From contig CAJFCJ010000004.1 in assembly GCA_904063045.1 (NCBI GenBank), forward strand, positions 2,411,713 to 2,475,712: a stretch of DNA of 64,000 nucleotides, given 5' to 3'. The notes under the pieces were generated by a model, which did not search any database, had not been told where the DNA came from, and saw nothing but the letters and a program-made list of their open reading frames with translations. The translations under genes and the position numbers were made by a program. This DNA is from Dimorphilus gyrociliatus (lineage: Eukaryota; Annelida; Polychaeta; Dinophilidae). Below are positions 24,701 to 36,510 of the stretch, piece by piece. Numbering within the stretch: the first letter of the stretch is position 1; every line of letters starts with the position of its first letter.

Positions 24701-27700
24701 TAATTGGAATATCTTTGGAAAATCACGACAATGTGGACATTGTTAAAGCAGTATTAAAGTTTACTCCAGAGGAAAACAATCAAGTTTTGGTCAGCCATAA
24801 TTCTTTAACTTCAATAAACATTGCCCAAAAGTACAAAAGACATAATAGTGCTCAAATTATTATTCAATATTTTACCTTGAGTTTTAAATTACTACTTGAA
24901 AACGTAACAAACAATGACTCTTTAAGTCAGTTGGAAAAAGAACAATTGGTAAAAAAAATGGAAATTTTGATGAAGGATGGAGCCTTACCTTCAATAAATA
25001 CAAAGGAAATTCTAAAGCAAGCTCTTCAGTTCTCCAATTACAACTTATTTAGATTAACTTTGGAAAAAGGAGCCGACCCAAATTTAATAACTGAAGAAGA
25101 CATCGATAGATCACCTAATAATAGCGATATAAAAAACATCTTTTTATTTTATAAAAAACAACACGAAACCCATAATAACTTGGTTAACGCTCTCTTTAAA
25201 GGAGATTTAAAGTTTGTTACCGAATTTCATAGACGGGGTTGTAATACTGCTGGTTATAATTTTAACGGTGATACTTTTGTACTTTGGGCAACAAAGCTAG
25301 GTTCGAAAGCTTTAGTTGAGTATTTCTTAGGAGTAGGAGGTCCGCTTGATCATCGAAGTTTAAGTGAAACGAAATCTTTGGTTGAAATATCAAAGAACTC
25401 AAACAACGTCGATCTATATAGTTTAATTGAAAATGAGGTGAAAAAACGTTTAAAAATGTCAATTATCAGCGGTGATTGTAGTGAAATTGACATATTATGC
25501 TCTTCGAATTCATATCTGTTAGCCGATATCGAAGAGGACTTGCTTGCTAATGATAACGAAACAATTGGAACTTTGGCTGCTAAGAATTTTTCTATAGAAG
25601 TATTTAGAACACTACACACTTACAACGTTAACTTTCATAAGTTAAATAACTTGGGAGAATTTCCCTTAGCTATAGCGGCGTCTAAAGGAGATTTTAGCAT
25701 TGTTGAATTTCTTGTCGAAACAGCTGGAGTAAATGTACAAGAACAATATGGCAATTCAACAGCAGCTGATTTGGCGCAAGCCAAAAAATTCCTTGTAATT
25801 GCTCACTATCTAAATACGGGAGAATTACCAGAGGATGATTTAGACAGCAAAGAACCATTATACACTTTAAATGAACTATTAAACGCTGTTAAAAAGGCAA
25901 ATCATACAATTATTGATGAATTTATAGACGATGATTATAACGATCCAAAATTAAAAGTTCAACATTGTAAGCAGATGATTTTATGCGCAAAAAGGTTATT
26001 TTTTATTATTAGTTTTATTTTTATTGTGGTTATTAAAACTATTGTTATGTACAAACAAATCAAATATTCAAAAGGTGTTTTACCTACAACACAGAGAACG
26101 GAAGCTGGATATTGCTATAAAACTAGAAAGATTAGCTAAAGATATGGTTGATCCATATACTACCGGTATGTAAAGATTCATACATCATTCAATTTTAGTA
26201 TTTTATAACATTCCTATCATTTTAATTTAGGTCGAGTTCTTACGCTTTCCAATAAACTAAGAGAAGTTCTAACAACTATGACAAAGACAATCTATCAGTT
26301 AATTATAGAAACTGACGAAGTAGGTTCGGATACAGATAACTTGACGGCTATTAGACGACTAACTAAAGAGAGAATCTGTAAAACATTCCTGTCGAAAACG
26401 GATATTAACGGAGAGAAACAGGAATTACGGGAAATGGCCAAAAAAACCGAAACCGAAATCGACAACATTGATATACAAACAGACGAAATTAAAGAATCAT
26501 TAAAGAAAAAGAAAGATGAATTGGAGAAAGCTACTGATCCGGAAGAAAGACTATCCTTAAGAAAGGATATAGAGGAAACGGAGAGAAGGGTAAAAATTTA
26601 AGATATTTAAAGATTTACGGTATTCAATTCAAGCTGTAGGATAGTAAAAAACAACTTATTGTCTGTTTTGGATAAAAAGAGGAATAATAGCAACAGTAGG
26701 CTGAATAGAAGGTAAAAGTATATATCTTCCAATTTGGCTTTACATTTGAGAACTTCCTAAGCAACTACAATTTACTTCCAGTTTAATTAATTATTGAAAT
26801 GTATGTTTACTTGTAATATTTAGAAGATATACTTTATAATAGGCTCTTCAAGTAAAAATATAAGACATTCTTAATTTTGCTTAGGAAACTATATACTAAA
26901 GGATTCTAAGTATCCAATTATCTTTAGATTTTATCCCTCTGTTTATGAATTATTAAATTCTTTGTTTACAGATGCCTCTGTTGAACTATTATAGAATTTT
27001 ACTGAACGAAAAAACAAATATTATTAAAAAACATGAAGAAATATTGGAACTTAATCAAAGCAGCAGGGCGGAAGTGTATACATTCTTTAATAGAATAAAA
27101 AATCAACTTAAAATGTTATATGCTCAACACTACGTTCAAGATGATGAGAAGGAAAAAACTGACGATCAGTCTGAAAACGATAGCATTCGTAAAGTCATTG
27201 TCTTATTCAGCGATTCTGTAATGGAGTTGGCTATTGACGAAATTGACAAAAGTTCGTCTGATGGAGTAAGCCTTTATCATATTTAATTCTTCTTTTCCTA
27301 ATATCTTATTAACAATTAGAGAAAGATTGTCTCGATTCTTGCGAGAACTCTTCAGGCAACAAATAGCGATATAACAATAGACAACGAAGTACAATCAGAG
27401 GAACGTTTACTCTTAACAAGTGGTCTTCTCGATATTGAAATATCATTATCGAGTTACAGAATAGCGCTATTTTATCATCATCAAGTTGGTGTATTTATAG
27501 GTAAGAAGGGAATATTTACATATTTTTAGCTAATTATCAAATGAAAATATGCGGATTGTTTATTTTAATATAGACGACGAAGCCTTCAAAATGATTTACA
27601 ACTTTTCCGATTTCATAACATATGCAATATATACGAACAGATCGAAATTTAATGATATACAACCAATACAATTGAGTAAGTGAAATATATCTATAATTAA

Positions 27701-29467
27701 TATTTATTCAATTAGATAATCAATGTATTCTATTCATTTTTCACTTAAAAAAAAGATGAACAGTTCGCGCTTGCTGCTACTACGACATTAAGCTTAATAT
27801 CGGATATTGGAGAGAAATTAAAGGTATAGTATAGGAAAGTGTTTTTTCATTTTCCATCTTATTACTTGGATCTTTTCTTTGGAAATAGGCTAAAATTAAA
27901 TGTGCGGATGAAACCATTCGTGATACAACTATATATGAATTAAGCACGGAAGGAGTAATTATTACATCAAATGGACATTTATACGGTGATGAGAAAAATA
28001 TTGATATCTTTGGACTCTATCCAGGAACAAAAGAAGTAGCTGAAAAACGAAAGTTGCAATTATTACTAGAAAAAGGGGTGGCTAATCCGAATTATTACCC
28101 TCAAGGTTAACTATTTTAATCCATTTATTCTTTAAAATATTAATTAATAATTAATTATTTTTAGAGTCTATTGAAAAAGTCCTAAAGTATATATCGAGAC
28201 AAGAGATAAACAACTTCCTTGATTCGCAAGGTGTTAGCAAAAAGTCTATTCAAATTGAGTTGCAAAAATATTCCGGGATAGTTGATGATAAAGTTCTAAA
28301 ATTAAACCAGAAGTTTATAATTTCTCAAGCGAATGTTGAGGATCAGGTATTGATTACGTCATCTTTATAATTTTGTATTTTGGCCCGATTATTAACCTGC
28401 TGCTTTCGCTTCTTGATAACGTCTTTGTACAATTAAAAATTTGTAACATTCACTTTTAGGCACCGACTTACACAATTATAATTGATTAGCCTCAAGGTAA
28501 AAAATAGGACGATTTTATCACATTTGATGCTTTTAAGCGCTTCAATACTGTAACAATTTCGGTTAGCCAGCCGTAACATCAACGGTTGGTTATTCAATTG
28601 TTAAAGCACACACACAAAAAAAAGAAAGTTTCCTCTTTGAATTCTTTTCAGAGATTCACCTTTTATTACATTCTTTCAGATAACAAAAATGTGTGGCCAC
28701 ATTGATGAGCATGTTAAAAAGACGAGTGGAGAGCTGGAACAAGTAAGGCATCATCAACAGGTGTTTATGAAACAAGCACTTAACGATTTTAAAAATCAAA
28801 TGGCTATATTATTGACTACTTATGAAAAAGAAAAGGTTCTTGAGAGATGCCATCTTCTTACCTAATTATTTTAAAATCATAAATTTTGATTTAAACAGAG
28901 TGAAAGAACTGAGGAATTTAGAAAATTTAAATGGAGATTGAAGCAAATCTACGGCGAACAAAGCGATGATACGGTCGAAAAATTAAATAACGATAAAAGA
29001 GAGTTTGAGCAAAGAATTAAAGATTTTAATGAGGAAATGCAAAATTCTTATCATCAACTTTTCGAAACAATGCATAAGACTTTGGGACAATTTGCAGTAA
29101 AGGTAAAACTGTCAAAACTAACTGTTTTTTATTAAAAGTGTTTAAGAACCTTCTTGACACTTTGAAGTGATATTGTAAATAAAATAAATCATTAATGCTT
29201 TACTTCAATTCAGATGAACAATATGGAAATGAGTGTGAATTCTACGGAGAGTACAACAAGTCGATTAGGCGAGGTTGTCCATGATTTTAAGGACAAACTA
29301 AATTTATTCAAGAGACAAGTATATATAACTATAGATAATATTCGGATAATTTGAATAATTATTGAATATAATTTATATCTTTTCAGCTTGACTCGTTCGA
29401 CTTTAAAATTGAAGATATAATTCCCAATTCGGAAAGTCCACTTCCAAAAACTGATATATTCGAATAA
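21781..29467 (+). CDS. Very large ankyrin-repeat / coiled-coil protein with myristoylation-type start
   Basis: I assembled about 23 exons (first 21781-21844, last 29387-29467) into roughly 1850 residues; phases agree at all joins but one. The start MGSGVSTLDYH fits the N-myristoylation consensus (Gly2, Ser at position 6), suggesting membrane attachment. Residues up to about 1180 contain degenerate ankyrin repeats; clear examples are DELTPLHLAILKDKD, TALMEAAIRNKLEVVKLLVL and FPLAIAASKGDFSIVEFLVE. The remainder is helical and charged, with coiled-coil-like stretches around 26400-26589, 28680-28835 and 28899-29102. The largest exon is 23783 to about 25956. A 57-bp in-frame intron (23726-23782) is easily mistaken for coding sequence, and the hydrophobic stretch near 26000-26040 is intronic, not a membrane segment. 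The join from about 25957 to 26075 is unresolved: the best donor (after 25966) gives the wrong phase, while a weak donor after 25956 restores the frame. I do not recognise the family; scaffolding at membranes is inference only. Confidence 0.75.
23461..23506. repeat. CTCC/CT repeat in an intron of the ankyrin gene
   Basis: Pyrimidine repeat just upstream of the acceptor at 23531-23533; it doubles as a polypyrimidine tract. Confidence 0.8.
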
Positions 29468-29997
29468 GAGAGCGCACTCTACCAGCTGATTCTGTCTTGA
29501 ACAATTAAATATATATCTTCTCTTCTTTTGGCTTTTTGTAACAAATACATTAAACTTACATTATTAATAGTATTTTGTTGTAATATACAGAAATTAGAAG
29601 GTATAAAACTCTAAATGGTAAAAGTGATTTTTAAAGGAAGATGTAGGATATGAAAAAGGAATTAATCTGGTAAAGGATTCACCGTCCTTAAATCGTTAAA
29701 ATCTCCAGAGAGGATAAAGTAAAGTATTGATTTTAGGGTCGTTAAATTTCGATACATCGCATTTTGGAAGCGGAGACATCGGAATCCTTTCTTAAGAAAT
29801 TCCATTGTTGATGCACATAAACCGCAATTTTTAAACGATTTAGGTCATTTAATGACATAAACTAGTATAATAATAACAAGTTTCGAAATGTAATTCATCT
29901 TTACCCCTTCTTAACGACTTCTTTTCAAGAGCCGACTATAAATCAATTGTATCAATTGTAAGCATTCATCTGTCAAACTGTTTTTTTAAATTTTACG

Positions 29998-30130
29998 ATT
30001 CGCGCCAAATTTTCGGCCCTTAAGGGCTCGTTTGCATATTCGAATTGCACGCGTCAGTCTTTATTGAAATCGCTGCGCGCTCATTCAACTGTCAGTCGCG
30101 TTAGATCCGCATCGCTCCTAAGACCGGTAT
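29998..30130 (+). promoter_or_regulatory. Candidate CpG-richer promoter with E2F-type site
   Basis: TTCGCGCCAAA at 29999-30009 (TTTGGCGCGAA on the other strand) is an E2F consensus site. About 120 bp of unusually CpG-rich sequence without an ATG follows, ending at AAGACCG|GTATTT, which could be a donor of a non-coding first exon. It is the only such segment between the ankyrin gene and the Rb-like gene. p107-family genes are known E2F targets, so assignment to the gene at 33313 is plausible but inferred. Confidence 0.35.
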
Positions 30131-30149
30131 TTATTTTCTATTTTTTTTT

Positions 30150-30154
30150 CTCTT

Positions 30155-30195
<41 letters not shown>
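30150..30195. repeat. (CT)n microsatellite
   Basis: About 45 bp of CT dinucleotides directly after the CpG-richer segment. Confidence 0.9.
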
Positions 30196-30197
<2 letters not shown>

Positions 30198-32629
30198 ATT
30201 AACATTATTATTAATATTTTTTGTCCTATATAAATTAATATTCAAATTTATGGCCGTTTTAATAAAAACTAACAATTATTTATAATATTTAAGCAATAAA
30301 CTATTAAATTCTTATTAACTTACCACCATGCGAAAATTTGTTACCTTTAAACAGCCTTTTATGATTATTAAAGAGCTAAATCATCATTTTATATTTAGAT
30401 ATATTTTCTTAGGTAAATGTAGCTGTATGGAAAATTAATTCGTACCTTGTTAAAAGTTATAACTAGTTACGTACTTAAGCAATTTAATTACATTTTATCG
30501 CCTCCTTGCCAAAGGCTTATGTAATGTTATCAAAAGAGAAAATGGAGAATAAATTCTTCTTTTGTTCCCTATTCTTTTTTTCTTTAACTAATTTTCCACA
30601 TAATTTACTCAATTAATAGGAGTTTAATATTAACCCACTTCCGCTCTACTGTATTTTTCATGGTAAAAGGGGAGGATGATTGAAGGAGGTGGGAGGCAAA
30701 AAAAGAGAAAGAGAGAAAGAAATTCCTACCTTTTTACCCTTGGTCACTAAAATTTATTTATAAATAAACTAAACTACCTTCCGACCGTGCATGATCTATT
30801 ATTACGGCATTTACATTTAGGTCACGTGACTGTGATTTATGACATTTAGGGAGTTTATGCTCACCCTTTATGCTATGGAAGGGTTGTTTTTGGTATATTT
30901 ATTACCCGTTTCTTTTTTATATCGAATATAGGTGGTCCAAAGGTTTATTGGTAATATCTGTTACATTACAGTGTACCGGTGTATAAGAAATGACTGTTTT
31001 AATGTTTTATAACTTGATTTCTTGTTAAACATTTGCACATATGAAGAACTTTGATTTATTTTATGAACCGGCGAATATTTTATTGAAGGTTATTTAAATA
31101 AATTAAACTCCCAATTGCGCTTAAGATTAAGGAGAGGGGAAAGAGAGAGAGAGAGAATGAAAGAGGACGGGGAGAGAGAGAGAGAGAAGAATAAAAATTA
31201 ATAAGAGTAAATCGATAGGGTTAGGGTCATCTTAAATAAGAGTCTTTTAAGGTACAAGTTACTCTACACCTCGTTAAAAACGCCGTGGGAAAAATAGACA
31301 ATACCTTCAGTAAATCGTACGCAAGGGTCTAGTTATGTCACGTTAAAGGTCGTTTGTTCATTGTTGATGTAAAAAAAGTAAAGGTTATTATATTCAGACT
31401 TTTGACTCTTTTATAATAATGAAGAGGTCGGTTTATAAATAGGTAAAGTGACATTTGATTGAGGATTAGGAGTTTTAAGTACACAAATATCAAGTTTTGT
31501 AAATAATTCACATTCCCCCTCTTTTCTCCATCCTTATTGCATTATCGTCTTCACTTCCTTACCTTGAAATTAATACTAATTACTTATTCAACCGGAACCG
31601 TATGTCTTCTTGTTATCGTTGGATTTATCCTAAGAGGACAACTTTTAGGAGAAGTATTAAAAAAAAAAGCAGGAAGAAGAGATGAAAAAAGTAAACAATT
31701 TGTCTTCTTTCATCTTCCCTTGAAGTAAGGAATCGGTGCATGTTCGACCCTAAAAAAATATAAAGGGTTAAAAAAAAACTAGTAGCGCGATTAACTTGGA
31801 AGACCGTGCGAAACGCATGATCACGCTGATAAAAAGGTTACGGAAATGATCCTTTGTGACGTAACGACCCCTAAAAATCCTTACTGTCAACACCTGGGGC
31901 TATTTTCATTACGCCTTACTGGCTTTTCGAGACTTTTTATGATCATTTAATTTTGGCATCACGCATATTTATCATTCCCCTTAGTTTACATCTCCTTTAG
32001 GAGATCAACCAAGAAGCCGCCTCACCCGTTGTCATCCCTTTACCCTCCCATTCATAAACTACCTAAGATTCAAGCCATTATTGGCGAGTTCATAAGCTTT
32101 CAGAGCACCCTAAAGTGGGCCCTTTAATTGGCGTTTTTAACGTGTCCTCGCGGCGCGTTTGAAAAGGAATCAATAGTACCTGTAGAGGAGTTTCTATTTA
32201 TAGAAAGGCCCATACAGTACGATACAGTATGGTGTAATAAAAAAAAGCAGTAGCGTGTGAACATAAAAGGCTATTTTCATATTTTCGACCCAAGAATAGT
32301 ATTTTAAAATAATCTATTAAAAATTTATTTCACCGGTTCTATACCTTATTCAAAATTCTTTTGTGCCGCGTCAGAGCCTTCTTCCTACTACCTTACAGTA
32401 ATTTTCTTTTCATTCGGCAGCTGAAGAACGTTTTAGAATACCTCTTCTACCCAGTTGGAGTTTTATTGGGTACGTTTTGTTCCCATTATCATTAGGGATA
32501 AAAAAAAGTTTTTTCAAACAATAAACTATTGATAAAGTTTTTCCCCAAAGAAGAAAATTGAATAGAGACAAATCACCGACGAAACGTAATAAAGAAGAGA
32601 GAATAGGAGATATTAAAAAGGAGAAGACA

Positions 32630-32681
32630 GTTATATATATATATATATATATAGATATATATACAGTATATATATATACAT
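32630..32681. repeat. TA-rich palindromic tract with TATACAGTATA
   Basis: About 50 bp of TA repeats interrupted by the 10-mer ATACAGTATA. Confidence 0.85.
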
Positions 32682-33312
32682 ATTCAATCTATACAAAGAG
32701 GACGAAGAGGAGGAGTTATTGAATACAATTTAAAAAATACACTCGATCTCATTGAAAAGGCGTTTTGGTTGAATATATATAGAAAAGAAAGTCTGAAATG
32801 CTTAACGCCAATAAAGATAGAATCTTGTAAGTTAAATTACTTTTTTTTTTTACATCTAACGTATAATAATGCAATATACGTTGCATATAGTGAAACGCTC
32901 GTTATCTTAGGCGCCATCTACCCGTGCACTTGTTATATGACTTTGTGCGGCAGACCATTCGGAGGCGTTATAGCTAAAGAACAATATTTTTAAGGGCAAC
33001 AAATTTGGGAAATTTTATCGCTTTAGTGCTGGAAAAAATATTTTGTTTGACGAAAACAAGACATTTTATTTGTAAAATAGGAAATAAAAACGAAAACGAG
33101 ATAGATAGATAGAAGGAAAAAGAGGAAAAAATTGAGAGGAAAGAAGGATTTGAATATACTTAGTCACTTAGTCAAGGTTAGAGAAGAGAGAGAGAGAGAG
33201 AGGAAGTAAAGAATATTAAAAGATAATTATATATCTCTCTATCTATACACGTTGTACAGATTTATTCAATATACTATATATCGGCGTACGTATATATTTG
33301 TACACATGAAAG

Positions 33313-35392
33313 ATGAATGAGGAAAATAATCAGAGGTAATTAATACGGGTAATTTCTAAAAGAATATCTATGTCTTAGTTTAATTTATTTATTCATTAAA
33401 TTCTCGAACCAAGTAGCAAAAAAGATAATTATCTTTTTGAGATTGACATCCAAGTGTCAAACTCTTCAAAGAGCAGAAAGAGAAAGCGACGAGGGCTTGC
33501 CGGCGGATAGAAAAGCTAGTTAATTACGTTTTTAAACTTGCAGATATTGCCGTCAGACGCAAACTTCTCCTCTAAATCGATATTTGAGAAAAGGAAGAAG
33601 AGAAGAATCCGACTTGGAAGTCGGTGTTTCAACAGCTACTCAAACATCGAGTGCACTCGATTCTCTTCTAATCGGCTTTCGACCGATACCATCGAGAAAT
33701 CTCATCAAAATTTTTGCCAGTTCTTATCAAACTCCAGATGATCTCATAGTAAACTATATTACCGATCTCTATATGAAATTAGCTAAAGAATTGCATAATG
33801 ACGCGATCCTGGGGCAAAAATTACAAATGGCGCTTACGCTTTTTTATAGGATTCTTGAAAAGATTCTATTAATGGAAAAAAGGAATTACAATGATAAAGA
33901 AATGACTTTAATCTTACGGAAGGAAATGTTTTACAAATGTCTTTTCGCTTGCGTCTTTGAAATCCTAATCTTTTCTTATGACTCTGAAAAGACATTTCCC
34001 TGGGTAATTCGGGTTCTGGATTTATCTGCCTTTAATTTTTACAAAGTAATTGAATTGGTAATTAGGGCCGAAGGCAGCCTAAGCCGTCAGCAGGTTATGC
34101 ATTTGAACAAGATCGAAGAATCCATTCTAGAGAGTCAAGCGTGGGCCACAAATAGCCCTCTTTGGTATCTTTATAAAGAAAACGGATACGCACTAAAGCG
34201 ACATCTCTCTAACAAAACTGATTCGGTCGAGTTATTTTTAAGAAAAGTACAAAATTTAGCCTATGCTAAATTGAAAAATTTCTCCTGTCATTTAAGAATT
34301 AATGAGATACTCTTTGATAAAATTTTATCGACGTTTCGCTTCGTTCTAACTAATCATACCACAATTATGATGGATAGACATATTGACCAAATAATTATGT
34401 GTATCGTATATGCTATTGCCAAAGCAACTGGTCAGAATATCTCATTTCAAAGAATTCTAACCATTTATAAAATGCAATCGCCGTCCAATATTAATATTTA
34501 TCGAAAAGTTCCGCTGACGAAGCGTTCTTTTAATCAGCTGACCTCAATAGAAACATCAATTGATGAACCTCTCGAAAAGAGGACGAAAACTGGTCAACGC
34601 TTTCCATTTTCCTTTACTCGATCAGATTATAAAGATTCCAGAGAAGAGAGAAGATATGTGAAAAAAACTGCAACTGACAGAAAAAATACCGTTGATATCA
34701 ATAATAACAATAATAATCATAATCATGATAATAATAATAATTATGATGACGGAGATAATGACGTCGACGGGAACGGCTGTGAAAATGATGATGATACTGA
34801 TAATAATAATAATGAAAACTGGATATCATCCAAGAGAAGACGATTTTCTGCTTTTAAAATGGTGAATAGATCGCATCTGTTACATAACGCCAATAAAGAG
34901 ACTGTAGAAAGGACATTGACTCAGTTGTCAACGAATTCTACTGTGCAAATAGTTTATCGACAAGGAGCTAATAAAGACAGAGAATACGGGGATATTATTC
35001 AGTTTTACAATTCCGTTTTTGTCTGCTTAGTAAAGGATTTTGTTCTAAAAATAGCAAAGTTATATAAGAAAGAAATGGAGGAAAAGGAGAGAGAAGATAG
35101 AAATGAAAAGAAAACTCGATTAACTGGTATTCACTCTACGAATTATCCAAGAAAATATGGAGATTTTCGAGTTTCCGTTCATTCATTTAAACCGGTTAAA
35201 ATAGAACAATCCGTGTCCTATCATTTTCAAACGTCTCCTTCTCATAAACTCTCTACGATTAATTCTATGATTAATAGAAACGATAATTCATCTTCAACAA
35301 CAGCAGCTAGAAGGAATTTAAATATGACAGAGAACTGGAATCAATCACCAACCCTTTTAAAGCTATTATTAAATAAGTTGAATAATAATTAA
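33313..35392 (+). CDS. Retinoblastoma-family pocket protein, p107/p130-like, pocket-only
   Basis: Exon 1 (33313-33335, ATGAATGAGG then AG|GTAATT) joins in phase 2 to exon 2 (33544-35392, acceptor TTGCAG), giving 623 residues. Pocket proteins repress E2F-driven cell-cycle genes in the nucleus. QTSPLNRYLR leads into VSTATQ, the start of the A box (about residues 36-218). LDLSAFNFYKVIELVIRAEG and LNKIEESILESQAW match p107/p130 closely. The B box starts at ELFLRKVQNLAYAKLK (about 236) and contains IMMDRHIDQIIMCIVYAIAK; its end DIIQFYNSVF lies near 491. The C-terminus has SPSHKLSTINSMI, matching the SPSK-L-INSMI motif of p107/p130. Oddities: the N-terminal cyclin-like domain is absent; the A/B spacer is only about 17 residues, against roughly 200 in human p107; and an insertion of about 155 residues in the B box contains an Asn/Asp-rich tract encoded by AAT/GAT repeats at 34699-34815. 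Family assignment is strong; RBL1 and RBL2 cannot be told apart. Confidence 0.85.
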
Positions 35393-36510
35393 GATGTCTA
35401 GGAAAGCCTTTATTTCTCTTATTGTGTTATCTTTGTTTTAGTCTTTCTCGCCTCTTAGACTTTGTTATCATACTTTTATATCTTGTTTGTTTTATTTTAG
35501 AAATACATTTTTTTTAACCTCTTCAATCAATTTGTTAACATCGATTTATACTCCTTTTATTTAAATTATCAACAATTATATTAAAGCTTAGATTATTAGA
35601 GTAACACAAGGAATATATTTTATCATATAGGAAATAAATTGACTTAAACCTTTCAGAGTGCTGTTTGTATAGGAGCAACTTTACCAGGCACTAAATAACC
35701 GCTATGAAAGTAATCTTGTTAAATAATGTTTTAGTAATTGGGTAAATTTTATCCAAAAAAGGATTTTTTCTTTCTCATTCATTCTCTATTTTATTATCCA
35801 TTTCTCTCTCTCTCTCTTCCTTGTTACTTCAATCTCTTACTTTATCTTATGCTCTTTTCCCCAGAATCCCCTCTCTCCTTCCATCTCTTTCTGCTTGTTA
35901 CACACCACACAGACACACACACACACACACTCTCTCTCTCACACACATCATCATTTCTCTTGTCTCATCTGAACTAAATCCAACTACTGGCTAATTTTAG
36001 ATCGATATAAGAAGAGAACAACAACAAAATATAGGGAAATTTTTTTTTATTCTCTTTCATTTTTTCCTTCTTATGTCATTTTTTTTTCTTGGCCAAATTT
36101 TGGATGAGAAGAAGCCCCGAGTCGGAATACGAATTGCATTAGACAAGCCGCGTCGCTCTACTTGATCAAGCGCCGTATAGACTTTCAATAATAGTCTTCT
36201 TTTTGTGTAGCCTTTTGTGTTGGATGTATTATCTGGTTAATAAAACGTTAATATATTTATACTGGCCTGTTTGGCTAGGCATTTTTCAGTGTTTATTTTT
36301 ATGTTTGCGATTAGCACTCATCTTTTCTGGTCTATTTTTTGTATATACAGCATTTATATATAAAAGGAAAGTTTTGTCCTCTTTATCACTAGTTATTCTA
36401 ACTGCTACCCTCATCGTCAATTTTCCCTTTTCTTTCTTCTTTATTCTCTGATAACCTTTACTAAATTTTGTGCTGAAATCGTTACTGTCTCGGTTCAGAA
36501 ACGACCCAAG
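35393..36510. other. Spacer between Rb-like and F-BAR genes
   Basis: Contains the presumed 3' UTR of the Rb-like gene, CT/CA microsatellites around 35797-35950 and a T-rich stretch. A hydrophobic open frame at 36203-36451 looks like a T-rich artefact. GC-richer sequence at 36110-36180 may be the F-BAR promoter. Confidence 0.5.

Larger units (their letters stand above)
29468..33312. other. Region between ankyrin gene and Rb-like gene
   Basis: No coding exon could be supported. I looked specifically for the N-terminal cyclin-like domain of the p107/p130 family and did not find it. It holds a CpG-richer segment with an E2F-type site near 30000, (CT)n at 30150-30195, an interstitial TTAGGG-like dimer at 31217-31228, a less AT-rich segment at 31730-32170, a TA palindrome tract at 32630-32681 and a GCGCCATCT motif at 32911-32919. 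Confidence 0.5.

Noticed and set aside
25990-26045. Apparent transmembrane helix at the end of the large ankyrin open frame
   Set aside because: The stretch is an intron read through: a GT donor precedes it, an AG acceptor follows it, and the downstream exon continues in another frame.
36203-36451. Hydrophobic open frame resembling a small multi-pass membrane protein
   Set aside because: It lies on a T-rich strand, starts at TTG, has no recognisable family and no splice context; T-rich random frames are hydrophobic by composition.
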